Shown: piece after piece, positions 8,953-16,601 of the stretch | Position numbering within the stretch: position 1 is the stretch's first letter | Layout: each line of letters starts with the position of its first letter | NCBI GenBank assembly: GCA_018062085.1 | Contig: JAGOSY010000007.1 | Coordinates: 124,001-188,000 of the forward strand | DNA from: a bacterium | GTDB lineage: Bacteria; Cyanobacteriota; Vampirovibrionia; Obscuribacterales; Obscuribacteraceae | Direction: 5' to 3' | Length of the DNA stretch: 64,000 nt | Translations under genes and position numbers: made by a program | The notes under the pieces: generated by a model | Told to the model about the DNA's origin: nothing | What the model saw: the letters and a program-made list of their open reading frames with translations, nothing else | Databases searched by the model: none

Positions 8953-10040
8953 TTGATAGGGCGGCTTCATTCAAGGCTGCAGTGTGCGGTCTGCTCCTAG
9001 TGTGGTGCTTTTCGTCTGCTGTCAATCAAGAAGCTCTCGCTCTTAAGGCTAAACAAAAGAGTGGTCGCCCTTCAGGTTCCGCTGTCGCATCGGCTGATTT
9101 AGATAAATTGCAGCAGAAAGCTCTGCAGATGTACCTGGTGCGAAATTATGCTGAAGCTTGCAAGCTCTTTCAGGAATGTGTCAAAAAGAAGCCCGGGGAT
9201 GCGTCGTTTCAGTATTATTTGGCTGTCTCTGCGCTCAGTTCTAATCAGATGGAGATCGCAGAACATGCCCTTTGTCGCGTAGTGGTGATGACAGATCCGG
9301 GTACCGAGTGGGGCAAGCTGGCGGCTCAGGCTCTTAAAGACTGGAAGAAGCAGTTTAGTTCGATTCGTCCTTATTCGCAGCTAGAAAACGGTAAGTTGAT
9401 GCGTTGGGATAAGTCGCAGGGGGAGATCAAGATCTGGATTGCCGATGGTTTGCAGTTGCCACCAGGTTTTGTCGGCCCCGATCTTACTGTTGATAAGTGT
9501 AGAACACTCTATTCAATGTTTGATCGACCGGGTTTTTTCGAGCACTTGAGTCGGGTAGATCACTATGTTCCTAGCTATGCCTCAATAGTCAAAGAAGGCA
9601 TTAACGACTGGGCCTGGGTCGCAGCGGAAGGAATTGTCAAATTCAAGTTTGTCGATGATCCCAGAAAGGCCGATGTTTTGTATTTCTGGTGCCCACAGAG
9701 TGGTGGTGACTCAGTGGGCCGCACTTACTATCCCTGGACTGGCGTGGCCCGTGCTCGCTGCATTGTTCATGTCGAGACTGAGTATTTGCGCAAGTGGGGG
9801 GCGCAGACTCCCAAGCAGTTGCGTCAGACAAGCGCTCATGAATTTGGTCACGTGCTTGGTCTGGGTCAACACAGCAGCGAATCGAGCGATGTAATGTGCG
9901 GTCATGGAGTAACAGTTAGCTGGCGGGAACGCGCGCAGTACTCGAATATTAGCCCGGTTACGCGCAATGACTTCGTTACTTTGCGTGCTCTTTATGATTT
10001 GCCTCCAGACGATCTCTTCTTGCCGATTCCTGAGAAGTGA
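8949..10040 (+). CDS. Secreted metzincin-like metalloprotease with TPR-like N-terminal region
   Basis: Residues 1-30 form a signal peptide. Residues about 50-115 form a helical TPR-like region. The C-terminal half carries HEFGHVLGLGQH (about 296-307), the HExxHxxGxxH zinc site of metzincins, followed by a candidate Met-turn (SSDVMCG), as in matrixin-type M10 peptidases. A secreted or periplasmic zinc endopeptidase is expected; its substrate is unknown. The reading frame is open from a GTG at 8925, but the ATG at 8949 places the signal peptide at the true N-terminus and overlaps the stop of a short leader ORF with a strong ribosome site, so I prefer it. Confidence 0.85.
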   Translation: MIDRAASFKAAVCGLLLVWCFSSAVNQEALALKAKQKSGRPSGSAVASADLDKLQQKALQMYLVRNYAEACKLFQECVKKKPGDASFQYYLAVSALSSNQMEIAEHALCRVVVMTDPGTEWGKLAAQALKDWKKQFSSIRPYSQLENGKLMRWDKSQGEIKIWIADGLQLPPGFVGPDLTVDKCRTLYSMFDRPGFFEHLSRVDHYVPSYASIVKEGINDWAWVAAEGIVKFKFVDDPRKADVLYFWCPQSGGDSVGRTYYPWTGVARARCIVHVETEYLRKWGAQTPKQLRQTSAHEFGHVLGLGQHSSESSDVMCGHGVTVSWRERAQYSNISPVTRNDFVTLRALYDLPPDDLFLPIPEK

Positions 10041-10111
10041 GGCTATCGATGGCTTAGAGCTCTTGTTGTCAAGTCTGCGCGATTGCAAATACTTGCTTAG
10101 CATCTAGGCGC

Positions 10112-10140
10112 TTGCCAAGTCATTTGCGCTAGCATATAAC
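10112..10140 (+). promoter_or_regulatory. Candidate sigma-70-type promoter of hemQ
   Basis: TTGCCA (10112-10117) and TATAAC (10135-10140) are separated by 17 bp, close to the housekeeping consensus. They lie 30 bp before the hemQ ATG. AAGGAG at 10155-10160 follows as ribosome site. Confidence 0.6.
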
Positions 10141-10170
10141 CTGCTTATCTCATCAAGGAGAACTACGCCA

Positions 10171-11034
10171 ATGCGTCATCCCAGCGTTCCCGAATCATTG
10201 GAAGGTTGGTGGATACTCCACCGTATGTTTGATTTCGACCGCTTGTCTTGGGACGAGCTGCCTGCTGATGAGCGTGCCTCGATTTTAAAAGAAGCAAGTG
10301 CAGCTTTAGCGACCTTGAAAGATGGCGAAGATAGCGACCTTGGTTTGGCCCAGATGCTTGGTCATAAGGCCGACCTTATGCTCACTCATTACAGTAAAAA
10401 TTATGAGGGAATGGCCCACGCGCAAATGCTTTTTGATAAGCTGCGTTTGGCTAATTACCTCACTCCGGCTACTTCCTATGTGTCAGTGCTTGAGCTTGGT
10501 CTTTATGAAGCAACTGGCAAGATTCATGCCACGTTGAAAGAGCGTGAGCTCAAAGCTGGCTCCCCTGAGTGGATTGAAGCTTTCGACGAAATGGTCATGG
10601 CCCAGGCTAAAATTCCACACTTCGGTGGTCGTCTCTGGGCTCGCATTCCGCAACGACGTTATGTTTGTTTCTACCCCATGGATAAGAAGCGTGGCGAAGC
10701 TGTCAACTGGTACACCCTGCCCTACGAAGAGCGTGCTAAGTTGATGATTGAGCACGGCAAGATTGGCAGAACCTATCACGGCCTCGTTAACCAGGTCATA
10801 TCTGGGTCAATCGGTTTTGATAAGTTTGAGTGGGGAGTTGACTTGTACGCTGATGATCCAATGGTGTTCAAGAAGCTTATTTATGAAATGCGTTTCGATG
10901 AAGCTAGCTCTAAGTATGGCGATTTTGGCGATTTTTATTCAGGAGTGCAGTTCTCTCTTGATCAACTAGCGACATACTTTGACGGTACTGCTGTGCCGGC
11001 TCTAAATGTGTTGGAGCCTGCTGCTGTAAGCTAG
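10171..11034 (+). CDS. hemQ: Coproheme decarboxylase (HemQ/ChdC, chlorite dismutase superfamily)
   Basis: A cytoplasmic enzyme that oxidatively decarboxylates Fe-coproporphyrin III to haem b with H2O2, the last step of the coproporphyrin-dependent pathway. The 287 residues show the HemQ signature: FYPMDKKR, NWYTLP, EHGKIGR, VNQVISGS and DKFEWGVDLYADDP. From memory of Geobacillus HemQ, catalytic Tyr145, Lys149, Trp157 and proximal His172 fall at Y168, K172, W180 and H195 with identical spacing. Gln208 replaces the distal Arg of true chlorite dismutases, so chlorite breakdown is unlikely. AAGGAG and a good promoter precede the ATG. The next gene starts 15 nt after the stop. No other haem genes are nearby. 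Confidence 0.93.
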   Translation: MRHPSVPESLEGWWILHRMFDFDRLSWDELPADERASILKEASAALATLKDGEDSDLGLAQMLGHKADLMLTHYSKNYEGMAHAQMLFDKLRLANYLTPATSYVSVLELGLYEATGKIHATLKERELKAGSPEWIEAFDEMVMAQAKIPHFGGRLWARIPQRRYVCFYPMDKKRGEAVNWYTLPYEERAKLMIEHGKIGRTYHGLVNQVISGSIGFDKFEWGVDLYADDPMVFKKLIYEMRFDEASSKYGDFGDFYSGVQFSLDQLATYFDGTAVPALNVLEPAAVS

Positions 11035-11049
11035 CATCTTGATTGAAAG

Positions 11050-12138
11050 ATGCGACGAAAACCACGACTAAAAGCACTAGTAATTGCGCTACTGGTTGGG
11101 ATGCTGGTTCTGACAGGATTTTTCTGGCAGAATATCGTGGCCTCAAGCCCATGGTTTTTTGGCTATCGGGGCCATGACCTATTTGGAATTTATATAGCGA
11201 AGCTTGATGGCAGTGGCATTCGTCCGATTTTGTTTGACGAGAAACGCGAATTGTCGCACCCCAGGGTATCTCCGGACGGCAAGCGCATTACTTTTACTCG
11301 CTACAATCGTCTGCTTAGCGGTGGAATAGCAGAAGAGAATGGCAGTGATTATTTGCATACAGAGGTGGTTGTGGCCGATATTGATGGCTCGCACCAACTA
11401 TCTATTGAACCGACAGGCCCATATGTTTTAAATGCTAATAGCAGTTGGGTTGATAACGACACTATATTGTACGTGCATAAATCTGATTTGAAGTCGTTGC
11501 CTGAGCTGAGGTTGCACCATTTATCGCCTAAGTCGACAGAGCGCTTACCGACACCTTTGGGTATGGCGGTTTCCGATCCTCATTGTGTTGGTGGCAGAGT
11601 TGTTTTTGCCGTTGTGCCGTTAGACTCGAATAGCTCGCCGTGTTGCTTGTACACAATGAAATTGGATGGCAGTGCGTTGAGGCAGCTAACCAAACCTCAA
11701 ATCGCAGCAACTTCTAGTGACCTTAGTTTCAAACTTGGAGACTACGATCCCTGGCTTTCGCCAAGTGCTGATAGGGTTGTCTTTATGCGTTATTTCGGCG
11801 GGGCAGATTGGCGGGTCTTTTGCGTGAATGTTTGTACCGGGGCAGAGCAAGCGCTAACTAGTCCTGGTGTCACTAGTGCCATCCCTGAGTGGTCTAACGA
11901 TGGCAAGGCCATCGTCTTTGTTAATTTCGATAAGTCAAAACTCGAGAATCTTGGATTGTACACAATGTCGCCTTCGGGTGCGAATAAACAGAAAATTCCG
12001 CTGCCAGGAGGGTACTTATATACGCATCCGTCTTTCTTGCCGTCAAATTTAGCAGGTGCGGGCTCAGGTAATAATTATAATAATGCTGCCATTATATATG
12101 GTGCTCGGCGGGTGCCAGGGTTGCCTGGTGCGCGCTGA
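11050..12138 (+). CDS. TolB-like beta-propeller protein with N-terminal membrane anchor
   Basis: Residues 1-30 are basic then hydrophobic and look like an uncleaved anchor or signal peptide. The rest carries several TolB/PD40-type propeller blades: a strand with LDGSG followed by a HPRVSPDGKRITFTR-type strand near residue 75, SPSADRVVFMR near 240 and WSNDGKAIVFVNF near 285. TolB-like propellers usually mediate protein interactions in the periplasm. The gene is 15 nt downstream of hemQ and may be co-transcribed, though I see no functional link. The last 20 residues after a Gly/Asn-rich linker are low complexity. Confidence 0.8.
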   Translation: MRRKPRLKALVIALLVGMLVLTGFFWQNIVASSPWFFGYRGHDLFGIYIAKLDGSGIRPILFDEKRELSHPRVSPDGKRITFTRYNRLLSGGIAEENGSDYLHTEVVVADIDGSHQLSIEPTGPYVLNANSSWVDNDTILYVHKSDLKSLPELRLHHLSPKSTERLPTPLGMAVSDPHCVGGRVVFAVVPLDSNSSPCCLYTMKLDGSALRQLTKPQIAATSSDLSFKLGDYDPWLSPSADRVVFMRYFGGADWRVFCVNVCTGAEQALTSPGVTSAIPEWSNDGKAIVFVNFDKSKLENLGLYTMSPSGANKQKIPLPGGYLYTHPSFLPSNLAGAGSGNNYNNAAIIYGARRVPGLPGAR

Positions 12139-12162
12139 GATTTGCTAGTGCCTAGTAAATGT

Positions 12163-13239
12163 TTATTTCGTGCTTTTTTTTGTCGGTAATTGTTTTCGAA
12201 ACTTTTCTAGCTCTGCTTTGATTATGGCTATTCTCTCTTTGTTCATTGGATGGCTTGAGATGATGGCGAGCATTGCATTGTCTTTTGTCATTTTGTCTGC
12301 TTCTAGTCGTTGGAAAAAATCGATGAAGGCTTCGCCTTTGTAGTCGGCCAAGGTCACCAATTTAATTCCTTCGATATCGGCGGCTGTTTCTTGCTTGCGG
12401 CTGTAGTTTAAGCTCTCTAGACCTTCAGCCATAGAAAGCATATTGGCCATGTTCTCGGCTGTCTCTGAGCCGGCTCCGGCGCCAGTTAGAATCGTTATGA
12501 AAGAGAGCAGACCAACTCTTCTGACAGCGGCTCTCAAAACGTCTCGATGCAAGACATGGCCAATTTCATGGGCCATTACCCCGGCCAGTTCGTCGTCGCT
12601 CTGAGCCGCGTCTATGAGACCAGTGTTGACGTAAATGGAGCCAGCGGGAAAGGCGAAGGCATTGATTTCAGGGTCTTTATTTGTTTGAAAATGAAATGTG
12701 TATGGGCATTTGTCTAGCTGGGCAACTAGCCGTTGGCCAATTTTGTTTATGCGTTTAGATTGAACTGTATCTTTTTCTTCGTTTTTTGGCTTAGGGAGAA
12801 AATCAGCTACTTTTGCTTCTAGCTTGTTGTCAATGCTGGCAACCAGCGCTGCTTCTAGTGGATCCATCGCTAAGGCTGTAGCAATTACAAGCAGAGCTAG
12901 AGCTGCTGATACCGTTAACCAGTAGCGCTTAAAGCGGCTATGACGTTGCGTCACGCTTTTTTTTGCTACGTCGGCTAGCTTAGTGATAGCCGTTGAGCCA
13001 CTCTTGGTTAGTTGCTCCAGTAGCTGATCGTCGTGGGTAATTAGTACCAGGCCACGTTTTTCGTCGATAATTTTGAAGCGATCGCCAGCGTGCCCGGCTG
13101 CTTCGATTTTGAGATCATCTAGGCTTAAGTTAGCATCAATTTCTTTGATGTAGAGGCCTTGAGCGCTGAGCTGCAGTGTAACAACTCTAGCTTCGGCTGC
13201 GTCTGCTTCAAATAGTCGAGCTTTGAAATCTTCGCTCAT
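12163..13239 (-). CDS. M48-family zinc metallopeptidase with N-terminal regulatory module
   Basis: A 358-residue membrane peptidase. Residues about 1-95 form a beta-rich module of the type often found ahead of M48 peptidases (DUF7092-like). One TM segment lies at about 108-126. The peptidase domain has HEIGHVLH (about 222-229), with the third ligand expected in SRKQETAADIEG near residue 280. M48 enzymes such as HtpX, BepA and Oma1 degrade or maintain envelope proteins. It starts 11 nt after the stop of the AIM24-like gene on the same strand, so they form a two-gene operon. The N-terminal module recurs in the divergent gene 14051-14956. Confidence 0.88.
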   Translation of the reverse strand: MSEDFKARLFEADAAEARVVTLQLSAQGLYIKEIDANLSLDDLKIEAAGHAGDRFKIIDEKRGLVLITHDDQLLEQLTKSGSTAITKLADVAKKSVTQRHSRFKRYWLTVSAALALLVIATALAMDPLEAALVASIDNKLEAKVADFLPKPKNEEKDTVQSKRINKIGQRLVAQLDKCPYTFHFQTNKDPEINAFAFPAGSIYVNTGLIDAAQSDDELAGVMAHEIGHVLHRDVLRAAVRRVGLLSFITILTGAGAGSETAENMANMLSMAEGLESLNYSRKQETAADIEGIKLVTLADYKGEAFIDFFQRLEADKMTKDNAMLAIISSHPMNKERIAIIKAELEKFRKQLPTKKSTK

Positions 13240-13250
13240 CAGACGGAACT

Positions 13251-13934
13251 TTACCCCCTGCTAGGAACAAAGCGACGAACCCAGGCACCGAATCCTTTGG
13301 GGTTTCTTGTCTGTATCCAGACTTTTCCTGGTCCTGTGAATTTGCAGGCTAGACCTTCGCCACTAGTAAAGCTTGAAATCCAGTTGGCCCCGGCTTTCAC
13401 TATTTGATATTCGAGGTCTCCGGACCACGCTACTACATGTCCGTTGTCGACAATATATTCTTTTCCTGCGGCGATGGGAATTTCCATAATCGCGCCAAAG
13501 GCTGCTACTGCTACTTCGCCGTGACCACGGACATGCAGTACAAAGAAGCCAGCGCCAGAGAATACTCCGGCCGTCAACTTTTGTACTCTTGTATCCATCT
13601 CAATGTCGCCTAGGCCGGCAAGCATACAGCCGTTTTGAATATAGTAATCTTCGCTATTGCGCATGGGCAATATCTTTATGTCACCGGGCACCGATGGGGC
13701 AATGATAATATCGCCATCGCCAGTAGTGGCGGTGATTTCTTGAAAGAAGAACGATTCGCCACCTAAGAATGATCTTTTGAAGGCGCCAAATACTCCGCCC
13801 CACATATGCCCCTTAATTGAAAGGTGCTGAGACTTAGCTACCATGGCTCCGGCTTCGGCTTTGAATTTCTCGCCGCGCTGAAGATCGACGCGGAGAACAG
13901 CATTAGAGCCTTCGTGCATAGTTTCATACTGCAT
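13251..13934 (-). CDS. AIM24/TIGR00266-family protein
   Basis: The 227 residues match the AIM24 (TIGR00266) family throughout: the N-terminal EAGAMVA motif, GGxFGAFKRSFLGGESFFFQ-type strand turns, the glycine-rich central strands and the WxxSFTSGEG element near the C-terminus. The fold is a pseudo-threefold beta prism; the name comes from a yeast mitochondrial biogenesis protein and the bacterial role is unclear. No signal peptide is seen. It is the first gene of a pair with the M48 peptidase. The 116-bp gap to the divergent gene at 14051 probably holds both promoters. Confidence 0.9.
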   Translation of the reverse strand: MQYETMHEGSNAVLRVDLQRGEKFKAEAGAMVAKSQHLSIKGHMWGGVFGAFKRSFLGGESFFFQEITATTGDGDIIIAPSVPGDIKILPMRNSEDYYIQNGCMLAGLGDIEMDTRVQKLTAGVFSGAGFFVLHVRGHGEVAVAAFGAIMEIPIAAGKEYIVDNGHVVAWSGDLEYQIVKAGANWISSFTSGEGLACKFTGPGKVWIQTRNPKGFGAWVRRFVPSRG

Positions 13935-14050
13935 TGAACTTTTCCTTCTAGCTTATGCTTGCGATTGAACCCATATTTTGCCATGGTTAAACTTAGCACT
14001 AAATAGGTATAGAAGCAGGAGATTATGTCCTAAGAGAATTAAGTGAGTTA

Positions 14051-14956
14051 ATGGCAGTCGGTCGATCAAGCGCTAATAATGATGACAAAGTCCCCAAGAA
14101 GTATCCGGCTCGGCTGTATCAGGCCGATAGCGGTGAGCCAATCAGTGCCTTGGTCTCAGTTCAAGGGGATGATCTACTTATCTCGGCTATAGATGGTGAG
14201 CATCTTCATAAGTTTGAGGCAGCCAAGTCTAGTGCTTCAGGCGATAGCATTAGTTTCTTGTTGTCGAGTCTGCAGGTTAAGGGCGGAGGGTCTGAAGGCG
14301 ATAAGGTTGTGCTCATCGAACCTGAGAGCCAAGCAACTGTGATTATTAATTCTCATGATTTTCTTGGGGAGCTGCGTGCGGTCATGCCAGCCAAGCAAAT
14401 TAAGGGAAATTTTCAACGACTTAAATTCAACCGCTTGCAAGCTAGTTTTAGGAACGGTTTAGTGGCAGTATTCATTGCCGGTGCAGTTCTTTTGTTTGCC
14501 TTCGTTGTTGTCAGCGGTTTCTTGTATGAGTCTAAGCACCCTCATCGCGACGACGGTTCTCTCGCTGGCGAAGAGGGTGAAGTGCAAGAGGCCCGTCCGT
14601 CTAATGCGAGTTCCACAGAAGCTGTGGAGCCTGTCTCAGAAGAGTATGCGGTGACCTATTATGATAGTGAAGAAATGAGTGAGGAGGCTAATCAAGCCCT
14701 CACCAAATATCTAACAGCTTTTCGCACCAAAACTCAGTCTAAGTTGCGTAAATTCATTGCCAAACCAATGGCTAACGGTACGGTGGTGGAGCTTGCCGTC
14801 GGGGCGAACGGAAACCTTGTAAACAGCTGCATCGCTCAATCTGCCGGTGTCGCTAACGATAAACTGGTATTGAAGGTGGTGCGCGGTAGTTTCCCTCTTC
14901 AGCCTTTACCCAAAGGCGTTCAAAGCCCTATAAGAGCTAAGATTTTGCTTAAGTAG
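14051..14956 (+). CDS. M48-type N-terminal module fused to a TonB-C-like domain
   Basis: Residues about 15-130 resemble the N-terminal module of the neighbouring M48 peptidase: YPARLYQADSGE against FKARLFEADAAE, then matching strands through a hydrophobic TM segment (about 136-158). The peptidase is absent. After an acidic linker, residues about 205-301 look like a TonB C-terminal or TolA-like domain (KPMANGTVVELAVGANGNL, ending in QSPIRAKILLK). I infer a single-pass protein with a cytoplasmic sensing module and a periplasmic beta/alpha domain. It is divergent from the AIM24-M48 pair, which suggests a shared process. Confidence 0.72.
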   Translation: MAVGRSSANNDDKVPKKYPARLYQADSGEPISALVSVQGDDLLISAIDGEHLHKFEAAKSSASGDSISFLLSSLQVKGGGSEGDKVVLIEPESQATVIINSHDFLGELRAVMPAKQIKGNFQRLKFNRLQASFRNGLVAVFIAGAVLLFAFVVVSGFLYESKHPHRDDGSLAGEEGEVQEARPSNASSTEAVEPVSEEYAVTYYDSEEMSEEANQALTKYLTAFRTKTQSKLRKFIAKPMANGTVVELAVGANGNLVNSCIAQSAGVANDKLVLKVVRGSFPLQPLPKGVQSPIRAKILLK

Positions 14957-14993
14957 CTGAGATGCCCTGAAGTTGGGCCGCAAATGCATTTTC

Positions 14994-15010
14994 ACTAATG
15001 CTGCATTAGT
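14994..15010. promoter_or_regulatory. Perfect inverted repeat upstream of the DUF2786 gene
   Basis: ACTAATGC and GCATTAGT are exact reverse complements around a single T. The site lies 82 bp before the ATG at 15092 and fits a dimeric regulator's operator. It is too short for a terminator and no T-run follows. Confidence 0.35.
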
Positions 15011-15091
15011 TTGCAAGTGCTAAAAGTATGTTCCTATGTGCTGTCCGCAACCTAGATGCAACCACTCGCATATCTTTAGGATATTCCGTAT

Positions 15092-15841
15092 ATGCCGACA
15101 ATCAATGAAGCGTCTTCTTCTTCCTCTTCTTCGCCTGTTAATACAATGGCGCAAAAGATTCGTAAGCTCTTGGCTTTGGCTGATGGTAATAAGAATGAGA
15201 ATGAACGCAATTCAGCCATGAAGCTTGCCTTGGAGCTGCTGTCTAAGCACAACCTTGAAATGTCTCATGTTACTGATATTTCTGAAGACGTAGACGTCAT
15301 TGAATATGATGCTTTCCTCAAGCTTGACCCTTGGATTCGCACGATTATGCATGCCGCTTGCACTCTCTATTACACTCGCTTTATCATGCGTCCTATCTAC
15401 AGTGGTTACTATAGCGATCGAAAAGAGTGGCACCCGACATTTGTTGGCACCGCTGAAAATATTGACTGCACCATGGAGATTGCTAGCTGGTTAATCGATT
15501 CGATTAGAAAAGAAAGCAACTGGCTATTTAGAGAGGCTTATGAGAAGCGCAGCTTTAGAGTTGGTGCCGCCGATCGAATTTTGCAGAGAGCCAATCAGTT
15601 AATTGCCGAAGAGAAGCAAGTCTGTGGTAGTACTCCAAGCAATAGTTTAATGGTGCTGCGCAATCAGCTAGAGAGCGCCAATCAAAAGTTCATGGACAAG
15701 AAAAACCTTGGTACTTTTCAGAGCCGCGGTAGTTACCATGATCGTACAGCCTATGGTCTAGGCCAGTCGTATGGTAACAATGTCAACTTGGGTAAAACTG
15801 GCAAAGTAAAGGCGCTGAGCTACCATTCACCAAGTTCGTAG
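15092..15841 (+). CDS. DUF2786-domain protein
   Basis: After a Ser-rich N-terminus, residues about 18-60 match DUF2786: MAQKIRKLLALA, ERNSAMKLALELLSKHNL. This domain is common in phage and plasmid proteins and is usually followed, as here, by an alpha/beta domain (about 70-190) of unknown function. The tail is Gly/Asn/Tyr-rich. No signal peptide is visible, so it is probably cytoplasmic. There are no other phage genes nearby, so a mobile origin is not supported in this window. The last 22 bases overlap the 3' end of the convergent gene 15820-16530. Confidence 0.8.
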   Translation: MPTINEASSSSSSSPVNTMAQKIRKLLALADGNKNENERNSAMKLALELLSKHNLEMSHVTDISEDVDVIEYDAFLKLDPWIRTIMHAACTLYYTRFIMRPIYSGYYSDRKEWHPTFVGTAENIDCTMEIASWLIDSIRKESNWLFREAYEKRSFRVGAADRILQRANQLIAEEKQVCGSTPSNSLMVLRNQLESANQKFMDKKNLGTFQSRGSYHDRTAYGLGQSYGNNVNLGKTGKVKALSYHSPSS

Positions 15842-16530
15842 TGCACGCCGGTTCTGTCTGGGCGGGCTTCGCCAATGTAACCCATCTTGTCGTTGCGCAC
15901 AGTGAAGCCGCCAGAGTTAGTTTTAGCAATGGTCGTAATTGTTTTGTCTGGTCGATAGATAACAGTGGTAGTGCTCGACTTGCGAACTAGCCTACCGTTG
16001 ACTCCGTTAGGGTATTTAACAAGGAATGAAGCACCCTCTTCAGGCAATAACACGGTGCCATCAGCGAAACCATCTTCGATGGCATAGCTGCCATCAGGGA
16101 AACGACGCAGGTAGCAGCTTGAGCCATCAACAAGGTTGAATTTTAAGACGATGGCTGGTTTGTCGGTGGGAGCTGACTTCTCATAGGGATCAATGTCTTG
16201 CACTGAGAAGACGAAGACCATGTCCTGAGCCATGTTGTGCATACTGGTCTTTAGTTCTTTGGCTGTACCTTTGGCAACAGACTTGACGAAGGATCGCACT
16301 GGTCCTTTGTGTTGCTCCTTTTGTTTGACTGCTTCGCCGGGCAAGAGCCACGGTGAAGTGCGGTTGACTACCCACTCTTCCGCCTGCCACTTCTTTGCTT
16401 GTACAGAGAGGCCGCCCTTTTGTGTTTCTGGCTCTACTTCACTGGCGGCGTATGAAGCCTCCATGCTGATAAAAGCTTCGCAGCTAATAAAAGTTACTAG
16501 AGCTATTAAGGGCAAGAAAAAGGAGCGTTG
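15820..16530 (-). CDS. Secreted hypothetical protein with repeated beta-hairpin motifs
   Basis: The preferred start (MQRSFFLPLIAL) begins a signal peptide ending near the YAAS motif at about residue 29; the frame stays open 42 nt further upstream. The C-terminal half holds short repeating strands of the form RRFPDGSYAIEDG, VKYPNGVNGRLVR and IYRPDKTITTIA, similar in style to MORN or YD-type hairpins, each about 20 residues. I cannot name the family. It lies downstream of the SulP gene on the same strand and may be the last gene of that transcript. It overlaps the DUF2786 gene end to end by 22 bp. Confidence 0.7.
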   Translation of the reverse strand, partial: QRSFFLPLIALVTFISCEAFISMEASYAASEVEPETQKGGLSVQAKKWQAEEWVVNRTSPWLLPGEAVKQKEQHKGPVRSFVKSVAKGTAKELKTSMHNMAQDMVFVFSVQDIDPYEKSAPTDKPAIVLKFNLVDGSSCYLRRFPDGSYAIEDGFADGTVLLPEEGASFLVKYPNGVNGRLVRKSSTTTVIYRPDKTITTIAKTNSGGFTVRNDKMGYIGEARPDRTGVHYELGEW

Positions 16531-16601
16531 CATAATATGACTCCATGGGATGATAGGTTCTAAAGTTAGCATTGATCACTGCTCGTGACCACGGCTTTCT
16601 T

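Noticed and set aside
15092..15841. Prophage remnant around the DUF2786 gene
   Set aside because: No integrase, portal, terminase or tail gene is nearby and base composition is like the neighbours.
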